The notes: a model not told the origin generated them from the letters alone. A DNA stretch of 42,916 nucleotides from Gammaproteobacteria bacterium (GCA_013287845.1 JABDDA010000007.1:1-42916), one strand, 5' to 3'. Positions 20,841-29,133 are shown, counted from the first letter of the stretch. Program-made: numbers and translations.

Positions 20841-21422
20841 ATGAAAAACAAAACTCGTTGTGCCTGGGTCACTGAAGATCCCATTTACATTGATTATCAT
20901 GATACAGAATGGGGTGTTCCTATTTATGATGATAAAATGTTATTTGAATTTTTAATTCTTGAAGGTGCGCAAGCAGGATTAAGTTGGATCACTGTTTTAA
21001 AAAAACGGGATAATTATCGAAAATGTTTTGATCATTTTGATCCAGAAAAAATAGCACGCTATAACAAAAATAAAATTGAAAAATTATTAGCGAATCCAGG
21101 CATCATTCGTAATCGCTTAAAAATAGAATCGACTGTCATCAATGCAAAAGCCTATCTTGAAATTATCAATACCACTGGAAATTTTTCAGATTTTATTTGG
21201 AACTTTGTTGATGGAGAACCTATCAAAAATCATTGGAAGAATTTTAAAAGTATTCCAGCAAAATCCTCTATTTCAGATGCTCTGTCAAAGGAGTTAAAAA
21301 AGAGGGGATTTAAATTTATCGGCAGCACGATTTGTTATGCCTTTATGCAGGCTGTTGGAATGGTGAATGATCACGCTACCGATTGCTTTCGACATAAAGA
21401 AATCTTAATGATGTCGAAATAA
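20841..21422 (+). CDS. tag: DNA-3-methyladenine glycosylase I
   Basis: Removes 3-methyladenine from alkylated DNA to start base-excision repair. The 193-aa length matches Tag. It begins with the family signature RCAWVTEDPIYIDYHDTEWG, has the LEGAQAGLSW segment and ends with VNDHATDCFRHKE. The zinc-binding Cys and His residues expected in Tag (C7, the YHD His, and the His/Cys pair near 175-180) are all present. The ribosome site is weak. It converges on a 34-residue mini-gene with 2 bp between stops. Confidence 0.93.
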   Translation: MKNKTRCAWVTEDPIYIDYHDTEWGVPIYDDKMLFEFLILEGAQAGLSWITVLKKRDNYRKCFDHFDPEKIARYNKNKIEKLLANPGIIRNRLKIESTVINAKAYLEIINTTGNFSDFIWNFVDGEPIKNHWKNFKSIPAKSSISDALSKELKKRGFKFIGSTICYAFMQAVGMVNDHATDCFRHKEILMMSK

Positions 21423-21424
21423 AT

Positions 21425-21529
21425 TTATTTTTTCGCAGCTGCTTTTTGTTGATGTTCTGCGGAAGATAAGTCAACTCTTTTTGAATCATCTTGAGCAACC
21501 ACTTTATACGGTGACGATTTTCTAAGCAT
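21425..21529 (-). CDS. 34-residue mini-protein with the shared AAAKK tail
   Basis: A small frame starts at ATG 21529 with GAGGAA just upstream and ends EHQQKAAAKK. The start is 38 bp after the stop of the 783-aa gene on the same strand, so it is probably the second gene of that transcript. The Ala-rich, Lys-Lys C-terminus resembles that of the larger paralogues at 24723-29064. It may be a remnant of a further paralogue or a genuine small protein. It is otherwise hydrophilic, with no membrane segment. Confidence 0.5.
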   Translation of the reverse strand: MLRKSSPYKVVAQDDSKRVDLSSAEHQQKAAAKK

Positions 21530-21567
21530 TGCATTTCCTCATTTATTTTTTATTAAAATTATTTTTA

Positions 21568-23919
21568 TTATTTCTTGCTAGAAGCAATATTCGCTGCTGT
21601 ATTATTTGCATTGGCAACATTCGCATTGGCTGCAGTATTTTTATTTGCAGCATTTTTACTTGGTTTAAACAATGAAAATCCTTTTGAATTAGAACCGAAT
21701 ACCACTCTGGTTCTTGCTTCTAAATTAGGAAATATTGTTGATACGCGTTTTCCAGAATAAACAAACACACCACTTTCACGATTATCATTAAACGTCACTT
21801 TTTGTGCTGTTAACCGAAAACTTTTCGGCGCATTTTCAGCAGGAATAGTTTCAAACGGTCGCGTGACCTCACCATTTAATTTTTCTACAAACCAATTACA
21901 TATTTGATAATCAACACAAACGATGAAAATACCTTCTTTCCACATATCTTGAGAAATAGTTCTTAATAAAAAGGGTAATACCTGATGATATCCTGGAGTA
22001 TTCGCTATATTAAATTCAGCTATTCTCGCCAATAATTTTTTCTCACTCATCAGCGCTTGTAAATCATCGGATGCTGTCTCGGAATTATTTCTATTAAAGA
22101 AAAAATTAGCTAAGACATCAAATAATAATACCGTACGCGTAGGCGAACGACCCGGGATAGGATCTAGAAATGTTTTTACAGTCATCATTGCTTGCCATTC
22201 AAATAATGAAATTTGACTCGCCTGATGATTTTGTTCATACATTTTTTTGACATGCTCATATAAACGATGAACTCGTTGCACACTTTGTTCAACAGGCGTA
22301 GCTGTATTTTCATTTCCTTTTGGTTTAGACGTAGCTGCAAGTAATCCCGATAAACACTGCGCGAGTTGAGTCATTTCCACTGGCAACGTTAATTCAGCAT
22401 GACCTGTGGCACTCATCACATCAGAAGAATAAAGAGCTAATTGCGCTGATATTATTTGTCTTATGACGTCTGTTTTTGCTGCGAGTGTTTCAAATGCTGT
22501 TTTTGCATCTACTACTCGATTGTAAAAACAATCATGCAATATTAATTTAAATTCTGCAGTTAAATTTCTTTTATCTGATAAAAATTTTTTTATTATTTTT
22601 GCACGCGGATAAAAATCATTTTTTTCATCTTTCAAAATAATTTCTGCATGCTGCAAAATCATCGCGGGGATTTTTTCTAGCTGATCCTCTGGATTACTTT
22701 TCACAACCGCTGCAGAAAAACTTTTTTGATCTGCTGCAGCAGAATTAACTGCAAAACGTTTTAAATAAGCTTGCTGTTCTTCAACTAATTCTCTTTGTTC
22801 TGCTAAATCAATCGCCGTTGTATTCTCTTTTAATACAGCACCCGATCGAATCATTACCGCCTTTGTTCCAACGAATCTTAATCTCCCAGTAAAAACTACA
22901 TAGTGCGATCGATCAAAATTGGGATCTTCAACACTCATTTGCGAATAGTTATTAGCAACACCGAAGTTAGTGTCAGAAAGATTTGCAAATCCAAAGGGTG
23001 CTCCCGCGCGGACCGCTGAAACATGTGCATCTCCAGAACGCGCATCACTTTTCCCGAAAAAATATTTTTCGAAAAAAGGTTGTGATCGTGTTGCATTCTT
23101 ATTTGAATTGCTTTTTAATGCCGCAATTTTTTTATCGTGATCGCTTTTTAATTCTCTGAATAATTTTTGTTGATGTGTTGGCTGATTTTCTTCTGCAGAC
23201 GCAGGCACAACATCAAATGAAAATTTAAGATAAAAGTAATTTTTATTTTTATGTGTTTCTACTATTTGAGTCACTCCTTTATCCGCGTGTGTTTTCTTCA
23301 TCAACGCATCAGGAAGATCACGAAAAGAAATGACTTTATCAACCATCACGGAATGACTTACATTTTCACTTCCATTAACAGCAGCAAGATATATTATTTT
23401 GTATGTATCATGTATTTCTGTACTTTCAAGTGCGATTCGAACTTCAATTTGAGATTCTTTTTGGCAATAAACCATTGCTTTTCCAGAAGCAAGCGTATTA
23501 GAAACAGATTCTCCTTTTCCAAAAAATCGAACGGGTGGTACAACAGCAGAAAATAATTTATCCGCATGATCGATGATAACATCCTCACCACATCCTGTTG
23601 CTGAAAATTCATGGATAAGATATTTTTCAACCACTTCTTTTAAGCTAGGAAGATTCGGATCTTTTAAATCCGCTTGATCAGAAGCAACCACTTTAAATTT
23701 TTCAAAACCCACTTCAACAAAAGGCTGTTCTGTTGTGATAAAACATACTTTTTTAGATGCGCCTGTTTTTGCATCAATGTTAGGTACAGGATCTTTATCA
23801 ACAGACGTTATTAAAAGATGGGGAAGTTTTTCTGCATCTTTTGCAGTTGCGGTGGGTAAATCTGCAACAGAAACGTGGCCCACTGGAAGTGTATTTTTTG
23901 GTGGTAATTGTGAGTGCAT
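21568..23919 (-). CDS. Unknown 783-aa protein with low-complexity Asn/Ala tail ending SSKK
   Basis: I do not recognise this protein. There is no signal peptide or membrane segment. It appears multi-domain and mixed alpha/beta. The N-terminal third is beta-rich (for example YVVFTGRLRFVG later, and KAMVYCQKESQIEVRIALES). A helical middle part follows (about 400-640), and then a tail of about 30 residues made of Asn, Ala, Thr and Lys that ends NIASSKK. The tail recalls the Ala-rich KK ends of the nearby paralogues. ATG 23919 has GAGGA at proper spacing. A TAGAAT hexamer at 23974-23979 with one partial TAAG box lies upstream. Size and location suggest a secreted or host-directed factor, which is inference. 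Confidence 0.8.
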   Translation of the reverse strand: MHSQLPPKNTLPVGHVSVADLPTATAKDAEKLPHLLITSVDKDPVPNIDAKTGASKKVCFITTEQPFVEVGFEKFKVVASDQADLKDPNLPSLKEVVEKYLIHEFSATGCGEDVIIDHADKLFSAVVPPVRFFGKGESVSNTLASGKAMVYCQKESQIEVRIALESTEIHDTYKIIYLAAVNGSENVSHSVMVDKVISFRDLPDALMKKTHADKGVTQIVETHKNKNYFYLKFSFDVVPASAEENQPTHQQKLFRELKSDHDKKIAALKSNSNKNATRSQPFFEKYFFGKSDARSGDAHVSAVRAGAPFGFANLSDTNFGVANNYSQMSVEDPNFDRSHYVVFTGRLRFVGTKAVMIRSGAVLKENTTAIDLAEQRELVEEQQAYLKRFAVNSAAADQKSFSAAVVKSNPEDQLEKIPAMILQHAEIILKDEKNDFYPRAKIIKKFLSDKRNLTAEFKLILHDCFYNRVVDAKTAFETLAAKTDVIRQIISAQLALYSSDVMSATGHAELTLPVEMTQLAQCLSGLLAATSKPKGNENTATPVEQSVQRVHRLYEHVKKMYEQNHQASQISLFEWQAMMTVKTFLDPIPGRSPTRTVLLFDVLANFFFNRNNSETASDDLQALMSEKKLLARIAEFNIANTPGYHQVLPFLLRTISQDMWKEGIFIVCVDYQICNWFVEKLNGEVTRPFETIPAENAPKSFRLTAQKVTFNDNRESGVFVYSGKRVSTIFPNLEARTRVVFGSNSKGFSLFKPSKNAANKNTAANANVANANNTAANIASSKK

Positions 23920-24082
23920 AAAATCCTCAATGATTAGTTTTTTTATAACTTTATAGTTTTAGCGTGAGTGGGCATTCTACTGGAGAAAGCTTATCTTAAA
24001 AAAAATTTTCATCCACTATTCTAATTTAATTGTGTTTTTAATTTTGACAGATAAAATACGCTTACTATTGACGGAACAATCC

Positions 24083-24721
24083 ATGAAAACACAATTAGAC
24101 TACCTCACTACCCTCGGCATTGAATCTTGGCAACTGAATGGCATTCCAAAAAAAGAAATTCTTCCTGAAAATAGTTCATGGGAAAAATTACGCGAACAAG
24201 TTGCAGCGTGTACTACTTGCGCATTACATAAAACGAGAACACAAACTGTTTTTGGCGTAGGAAATTTTAATGCAGAATTAATGTTGATTGGTGAAGCACC
24301 GGGATTTCATGAAGATAAACAAGGTGAACCGTTTGTCGGGCGCGCAGGTCAATTATTAAATTCAATGTTGCAATCGGTTGGATTTCATCGCGAGCAAGTT
24401 TATATTGCGAATATTTTAAAATGTCGTCCGCCTGAAAATCGCGATCCTCAACCTGATGAAGTAAATTGCTGCACACCGTTTTTGCAAAAACAAATTGCGT
24501 TAATTCAGCCAAAATTATTATTAGCTGTCGGAAGAATTGCTGCGCATTATTTATTAAATACAAAACAATCACTCACACGATTACGCGGACAAGTGTATTC
24601 ATTCGGAGAAAATAAAACGCCACTGCTCGTGACGTTTCATCCTGCTTATTTATTGCGAAATCCTGCTGATAAAGGAAAAGCATTTCAAGATTTGCAGCAC
24701 GTTTTTGAAATGCTTCAATAG
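24083..24721 (+). CDS. Type 4 (Fe-S) uracil-DNA glycosylase
   Basis: A 212-aa family 4 uracil-DNA glycosylase that removes uracil from DNA. Motif A GEAPGFHEDKQGEPFVGRAG and the later HPAYLLRNP are diagnostic. Four Cys expected to bind a [4Fe-4S] cluster are visible in CTTC, KCRPP and the NCC of the central part. I chose ATG 24083, giving the family-like MKTQLDYLTTLGIESW; the frame opens at 24032 without a ribosome site. It converges on the paralogue at 24723 with 1 bp between stops. Confidence 0.92.
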   Translation: MKTQLDYLTTLGIESWQLNGIPKKEILPENSSWEKLREQVAACTTCALHKTRTQTVFGVGNFNAELMLIGEAPGFHEDKQGEPFVGRAGQLLNSMLQSVGFHREQVYIANILKCRPPENRDPQPDEVNCCTPFLQKQIALIQPKLLLAVGRIAAHYLLNTKQSLTRLRGQVYSFGENKTPLLVTFHPAYLLRNPADKGKAFQDLQHVFEMLQ

Positions 24722-24722
24722 A

Positions 24723-25448
24723 TTATTTTTTTGCAGCTGCAGTTGCGGTTGGTATTATTGCAGCAGCTGCAGTTAAACCCGCTTGCGCAACATTTCCTGC
24801 TGGAACAAGATCTGGAAATGTGTCTTGGAATTTCTTAAATACAATTTTAAGATTTTCTAAATAAGGTATTGTAAATAAATTATGAGAAACAGGATCAGCA
24901 CTCGTTGCTGGAATAGCTTCAATCGTCTTTTTCAATGTGCCTCTAGCAGAAACAACAACATCCTCGTACACTTTTAATTGCGCATTTAAAAAATCCATTC
25001 TTCTTGAAAAATCTAATTTACGTTGACGCGAAAGTTTTCCTTCTGATGAAGTGTGAACATCTGTTACTTGTTTTAAATCTTTTTTTATTTTTGCATATTC
25101 TTTAAATGAATAATCTTTTTCTAACATTGCCAATGCTTTCGCTCCCTCTTTATATACAAGTGAAGTTAATGAAGCTTCTTTATATTTAGGCAAATTGTCA
25201 GAAAGACGTTTCATATCTGCTTCTACAGGTTTTAATAATGTTTCTATTCCTTTTGCAGCGATTTCTTGTTGACCTTCTTCAGAAAAAAGATTTCCCTCAA
25301 CTAATGCTGACGCTTTTAAAGAATGATAACCCGATGAAACGCTTCCATTTGGTTTTTTGGGGTCTGGTTTCTTCTTAGCAATCATTGTTGTTGATTCATC
25401 ATCGCTGTCTTCGTTTTGAGATAAAAATGCATATCCACTTTTTGACAT
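24723..25448 (-). CDS. Island paralogue A (241 aa), unknown helical protein with AAAKK tail
   Basis: No known domain is recognised. It is one of four related proteins. The N-terminus is polar and acidic (NEDSDDESTTM), followed by KKP and SGYHS. A motif FSEEGQQEIAAKGI follows, then a helical core with LEKDYSFKEYAKIKKDLK and a C-terminal helix (FKKFQDTFPDLVPAGNVAQ). It ends with a hydrophobic Ala-rich stretch and TATAAAKK. There is no signal peptide. It starts 26 bp after the stop of paralogue B with GAGGA upstream, so the B-A pair is one operon under the promoter at 26156-26188. The C-terminal placement of conserved residues is compatible with a secretion signal but unproven. Confidence 0.8.
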   Translation of the reverse strand: MSKSGYAFLSQNEDSDDESTTMIAKKKPDPKKPNGSVSSGYHSLKASALVEGNLFSEEGQQEIAAKGIETLLKPVEADMKRLSDNLPKYKEASLTSLVYKEGAKALAMLEKDYSFKEYAKIKKDLKQVTDVHTSSEGKLSRQRKLDFSRRMDFLNAQLKVYEDVVVSARGTLKKTIEAIPATSADPVSHNLFTIPYLENLKIVFKKFQDTFPDLVPAGNVAQAGLTAAAAIIPTATAAAKK

Positions 25449-25474
25449 ATTAATATCCTCGCTAAATTAAAAAA

Positions 25475-26128
25475 TTATTTTTTCGCAGCGGTATTTGTTA
25501 CAGCTGTTGTTACGGTTGCAGCAGGTTGAAAAGCCACTGCTATTTCAGGAAGATCCTGATACACTTCTTCAAATTTTTGCAACACAGGAATCATTTTTTT
25601 GACGAAAGTTTTCATATAAGTAAAATAGCCATCACCTTTAGTTTCTTTATTTTTAGGCGTTTTATTTTTAATACTTCGTCTTAATTGAGCAACACTTTTT
25701 ATAACAGCTTCATGATACGGTTTTAATTTATCATTCAGTGCTATTAATTTATTTCGAAATTGTACTTCATCTGATGAAAGAAGTTTGCTTTCTGGTTTAT
25801 TTAAAATACTTTCTGCATGTTTAAGATTTCTTTTCATTTGTGTGTAGTCCACGAAGCGATATTCTTTATCTACTTCATTAAGAATAGTTTCATTATCACT
25901 TTTATTTAGCACAATAAAATTAGTAAGCGCCCATCCCGCTTTTTTTGGAAGGGGTTTACTCACAAACTCATCCACACTATTTTCAGCTATTTTCAATGCG
26001 GTGTGAATATCTGTTGTTGCATTGGTTTGCGAATGTCCATTAACAATATCTTCATCTTGATTCATCTGTTGATAACCATTCTTTTGATCGTTCTGTTTCC
26101 CAAAAAGTTTAAATAGCACTGCTTTCAT
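25475..26128 (-). CDS. Island paralogue B (217 aa), unknown helical protein with TAAKK tail
   Basis: The most divergent of the four paralogues. It keeps the core NEVDKEYRFVDYTQMKRNLK and the C-terminal helix LQKFEEVYQDLPE, then an Ala/Thr/Val stretch ending VTNTAAKK. The N-terminus is polar (KQNDQKNGYQQMNQDEDIVN) with a short basic start. No signal peptide or membrane segment is seen. ATG 26128 has GAGGAT at good spacing. The PmrA-like promoter at 26156-26188 lies 27 bp upstream. It is first gene of an operon with paralogue A. Confidence 0.8.
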   Translation of the reverse strand: MKAVLFKLFGKQNDQKNGYQQMNQDEDIVNGHSQTNATTDIHTALKIAENSVDEFVSKPLPKKAGWALTNFIVLNKSDNETILNEVDKEYRFVDYTQMKRNLKHAESILNKPESKLLSSDEVQFRNKLIALNDKLKPYHEAVIKSVAQLRRSIKNKTPKNKETKGDGYFTYMKTFVKKMIPVLQKFEEVYQDLPEIAVAFQPAATVTTAVTNTAAKK

Positions 26129-26155
26129 ATTATATCCTCGTTTTTATGAAAGCGT

Positions 26156-26188
26156 ATCTTACTAAAGAAACCTTAATGTTTCCTTAAG
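26156..26188 (-). promoter_or_regulatory. PmrA-like tandem TTAAG promoter of the paralogue B-A operon
   Basis: Minus strand: CTTAAG, GAAAC, ATTAAG, 10 nt, TAAGAT. The two TTAAG boxes are 11 bp apart, one helical turn. They replace the -35 region, and the -10 hexamer lies 27 bp from the ATG at 26128. The same layout recurs at 1239, 29096 and 30395. Confidence 0.7.
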
Positions 26189-26200
26189 GCCGTCTTGAAT

Positions 26201-26258
26201 TTACTCAATGGATTGAGTAAAATTACTCAATGGATTGAGCAAATTTACTCAATTGAGG
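26201..26258. promoter_or_regulatory. Array of CTCAAT palindromes ahead of the DUF4143 ATPase
   Basis: There are two near-identical 20-bp palindromes and one shorter one. TTACTCAATGGATTGAGTAA occupies 26201-26220. A copy with one mismatch (ending GAGCAA) occupies 26223-26242. CTCAATTGAG follows at 26248-26257, overlapping the ribosome site. The 22-bp period places all three on one face of the helix. The array fits an operator for a repressor, possibly autoregulation of the ATPase gene at 26264. Confidence 0.7.
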
Positions 26259-26263
26259 ATGCT

Positions 26264-27445
26264 ATGTTAAAACGCAGTGCTTACCCTATTTTATTAAAAC
26301 ACTTGAGCGAGCCACGACGTTGCATTCAAGCGCTCGTCGGTCCACGCCAAGTGGGAAAATCCACATTGGCTTTACAAGTTGTAGAAGATTTAAATTTACC
26401 TTTTCATTATGCAAGCGCAGATGAAATAGGAATACATCCTAGTAGTTGGTTAGAACAACAATGGGAAACAGGTCGTTTACAAATTCAATCACATAAAAGC
26501 GCTATTTTAGTATTAGATGAAATTCAAAAAATAAAAGAATGGTCTACTGTTATTAAACGGTTATGGGATGAAGACACACGCAAAAAACGTTCTTTAAAAG
26601 TAGTTTTGTTAGGTTCAACTCCTCTCTTACTTCAACAAGGACTCAGTGAAAGTCTTGCTGGACGTTTTGAAATAATTCCACTAAGGCACTGGTCTTTCGC
26701 AGAAATGCACGCTGCATTTAAATGGGATTTTGAAGAATATATTTATTATGGTGGTTATCCAGGTGCTGCAACACTCATTGAAGATGAAACACGTTGGCGA
26801 CGTTATATTGTCGATTCATTGATTGAAACAACACTTTCAAAAGATGTGCTCACAATGACACCCATTCAAAAACCTGCATTATTAAGGCAATTATTTTATC
26901 TTGGCTCTACTTACTCAGGACAAATTCTTTCTTTTCAAAAAATCATGGGGCAATTACAAGATGCAGGAAATACCACGACCCTTGCTCATTATCTTGAATT
27001 ACTTTCTGCTGCGGGTTTATTAAATGGATTGCAAAAGTTTTCTGGACAAATGATTCGTCAACGCGGATCGAGTCCAAAATTTCAAGTGCAAAATACAGCG
27101 CTCATGACTGCATCAACACATCATTCTTTTAAAGAAGCAAAACACGATAGAGAATTTTGGGGACGTTTACTCGAATCCGCTGTCGGCGCTTATTTAATTA
27201 ATAGTATTGTTGGAAAAAATATTCAGTTATTTTATTGGCGCGAAGGAAATGATGAAGTCGATTTTATTTTACAATCCGGTAAAAAAATAATTGCGATTGA
27301 AGTAAAAAGTGGGAAAACAAAATTAGCTCCATCAGGAATCGAAAAATTTAAATCTCTTTTTCATCCCACTAAAATTTTATTAGTGGGCGGACAAGGAATA
27401 GATCCAAAACAATTTTTGATGATGCCGATTGAAAATTTATTTTAA
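26264..27445 (+). CDS. AAA ATPase with DUF4143 and nuclease-like C-terminus
   Basis: A 393-aa protein of the ATP-binding DUF4143 family. Walker A is GPRQVGKST (26-34) and Walker B is AILVLDEIQK near residue 84. LLGSTPLLLQQGLSESLAGRFE is the sensor region in two parts. The C-terminal domain holds DEVDFILQSGKKIIAIEVKSG in its conserved order, which resembles a PD-(D/E)xK nuclease core. Cellular role is poorly known; these genes are often mobile and patchy. ATG 26264 follows TTGAGGA. The frame is open upstream to 26195, but that part is the palindrome array. All main motifs are intact. Confidence 0.88.
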   Translation: MLKRSAYPILLKHLSEPRRCIQALVGPRQVGKSTLALQVVEDLNLPFHYASADEIGIHPSSWLEQQWETGRLQIQSHKSAILVLDEIQKIKEWSTVIKRLWDEDTRKKRSLKVVLLGSTPLLLQQGLSESLAGRFEIIPLRHWSFAEMHAAFKWDFEEYIYYGGYPGAATLIEDETRWRRYIVDSLIETTLSKDVLTMTPIQKPALLRQLFYLGSTYSGQILSFQKIMGQLQDAGNTTTLAHYLELLSAAGLLNGLQKFSGQMIRQRGSSPKFQVQNTALMTASTHHSFKEAKHDREFWGRLLESAVGAYLINSIVGKNIQLFYWREGNDEVDFILQSGKKIIAIEVKSGKTKLAPSGIEKFKSLFHPTKILLVGGQGIDPKQFLMMPIENLF

Positions 27446-27459
27446 TCCAGAAAATTTTT

Positions 27460-28215
27460 TTATTTTTTCGCCGCTGCAGTAACTGTGACAGCAGGTTGTG
27501 CTGCATTTTCTTTTGGAAGAATATCTTTAAATGTATTTTCAAGCATAGATAAAATAGTTCGTAATTTAACTACCTGCAGGTTAAGCTGATTGGGCACATC
27601 AATCGCCGCACGCAGTTTCTTAACACTTTCATATACCGATTTCTCAAAAATCAATAGGATAGTTTCAAGATCACCACATCTTTCATCAAACTTGCCCATA
27701 TCACCATTCGACAATTGTGTTCGCAACACAAAATAAATTGTTCTCGCATTTGTAAAAGCATTTTTCACTGAGAGGTATTGTGTAGCGTACTGTTCAAAAT
27801 GATATTTCTTTCCAATTATTTTTTTTGCTTCTTTGAGTTCATTCTTATAAACGTCATTAAGAATTTCCTCGTGCTCGCGATGAGATAATTTAAAAACATT
27901 AACTTTTGGCTCTACATCATCAAATAATTTTCTAATCGCGTTTGCTTGTGTGGCTTGTTGAGCTTTTTCAGAAAACACATTCTTTTTAGTAAGAAGCGAT
28001 GCGCTATCACTCTCCGAAGCGACAGCAGCTATTTTTACTGTTGTGCGACCATCTGCATGTTCTTTTGCATCTGCTTCTTCTTCACTTTGAAATGCCGCAC
28101 TATAAGCAGCGGATGAAGCAGCATGTGGATTCTTTTTTGTTGAAGAAACGCCGTTGTTCTGTTTGTCATCTTCTTTTTTTACAATAGAACTCGTTAATAA
28201 GGATCTAAACTGCAT
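27460..28215 (-). CDS. Island paralogue C (251 aa), unknown helical protein with AAAKK tail
   Basis: The closest relative of paralogue D. Shared blocks in order are an acidic, Ser-rich N-terminus with AAYSAAFQ, SLLTKKNVFSEKAQQ (about 73-87), EILNDVYKNELKEAKKIIGK, YHFEQYA, KLRAAI and FKDILPKENAAQP. It ends TVTAAAKK. The protein is soluble and helical, with no signal peptide. It starts 75 bp after the D stop. That gap contains its own TAGAAT hexamer, but no convincing TTAAG boxes, so it may be read from D or from a weaker promoter. GAGAGA precedes the ATG. Confidence 0.8.
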   Translation of the reverse strand: MQFRSLLTSSIVKKEDDKQNNGVSSTKKNPHAASSAAYSAAFQSEEEADAKEHADGRTTVKIAAVASESDSASLLTKKNVFSEKAQQATQANAIRKLFDDVEPKVNVFKLSHREHEEILNDVYKNELKEAKKIIGKKYHFEQYATQYLSVKNAFTNARTIYFVLRTQLSNGDMGKFDERCGDLETILLIFEKSVYESVKKLRAAIDVPNQLNLQVVKLRTILSMLENTFKDILPKENAAQPAVTVTAAAKK

Positions 28216-28290
28216 AAGTGAATCTCTCTTTATTATGAAAATATTCCCATTCTACCGAAAAATCTTTTTGAAAACTTATTTTCTTGATTT

Positions 28291-29064
28291 TTATTTTTTT
28301 GCAGCAGCAATCGGGGTCGGTTGCGCAGCGTTTTCTTTTACAAAAACTTCTTTAAATTTCTCTTCAAAAATAGCCAAAATCGCCTGTAATTTACCTAAAT
28401 GAAGTTTTTCTTTTACCCCTTGTGGAAGAGCAGCTATACGAATAGCAGTGCGTAATTTGTCGGTGCTTTCGCGTATGACTTGATACGGAGAAAATAATTT
28501 CATATTCAAAGCAACCTGTTTTTGTGTCAATTTGGAAACACTTTCACCCGATAATTGTTGCTGTGATACAGAAAAAATTTCTATCGCGCCTTTAAAAGAT
28601 ATCTGCATTTCAGCATATTGTTTAATACGATAATTTTTTTCTATTATTTTTTTTGCTTCTTCGAGTTTATTTTCATAAATATCATTAAGAATTTTATCAC
28701 CGACATCAGAAGAGAGTTTACAAAAATCATTTATTTTTTCTTCTGCGGTATTAAATAATTGTTGAATGAATTTCGCGGCTTGTTGTTCTTTTTGTTCTTT
28801 TTCAGAAAATACATTTCTCTTGCTAAGAAGTGATGCAGTGTCATCATTTGAAGCTGCAGCTGCAGTTTTCATATCTGCTTTATCAGGTTGTCTCTCAGGA
28901 TTATCTTCATGTTGAGCCACAGCACTATAAGCAGCGGGTGAAGAAGGTTTTTTGGGTTTTGAGTGGCCATTCGATGTGATTAAAGAAGACGTATCGTCTT
29001 CATCACTATGCTCGTGCTCAGGATCATTAAAATGCTGCCCAATTAATAAAAATCTCTTATGCAT
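28291..29064 (-). CDS. Island paralogue D (257 aa), unknown helical protein with AAAKK tail
   Basis: An unknown protein sharing ordered blocks with C and, more weakly, with A and B. The N-terminus is acidic (HEHSDEDDTSSLI), followed by KPKKPSSPAAYSAVAQ, SLLSKRNVFSEKEQKEQQAA and a helical core with KILNDIYENKLEEAKKIIEK and YRIKQYA. LRTAI and FKEVFVKENAAQPTPIAAAKK, in sequence, close the protein. No known domain or signal peptide is seen. It is driven by the PmrA-like promoter at 29096-29128, 32 bp upstream. Candidate secreted effector; nothing in the sequence proves export. Confidence 0.8.
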   Translation of the reverse strand: MHKRFLLIGQHFNDPEHEHSDEDDTSSLITSNGHSKPKKPSSPAAYSAVAQHEDNPERQPDKADMKTAAAASNDDTASLLSKRNVFSEKEQKEQQAAKFIQQLFNTAEEKINDFCKLSSDVGDKILNDIYENKLEEAKKIIEKNYRIKQYAEMQISFKGAIEIFSVSQQQLSGESVSKLTQKQVALNMKLFSPYQVIRESTDKLRTAIRIAALPQGVKEKLHLGKLQAILAIFEEKFKEVFVKENAAQPTPIAAAKK

Positions 29065-29095
29065 AATTATCTCTCTCTCGCTTTATTTGAATGGT

Positions 29096-29128
29096 ATTCT
29101 ACTTAAAGAACCTTAACGTTTTCTTAAG
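29096..29128 (-). promoter_or_regulatory. PmrA-like tandem TTAAG promoter of paralogue D
   Basis: Minus strand: CTTAAG, AAAAC, GTTAAG, 10 nt (containing a third TTAA), TAGAAT. Box spacing equals the sets at 1239, 26156 and 30395, and the boxes are identical to those at 30395. The divergent plus-strand gene at 29187 has its own hexamers at 29134-29162. Confidence 0.7.
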
Positions 29129-29133
29129 AAAAC

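Noticed and set aside
23974-24010. Full PmrA-like promoter ahead of the 783-aa gene
   Set aside because: TAGAAT is present but only one imperfect TAAG box lies at the right spacing, so I did not count it with the other four.
26201-26258. CRISPR-like short repeat array
   Set aside because: Only two to three palindromic units with no unique spacers of constant length; an operator array fits better.
28216-28290. Full PmrA-like promoter ahead of paralogue C
   Set aside because: There is a TAGAAT hexamer but the upstream region lacks the two TTAAG boxes.
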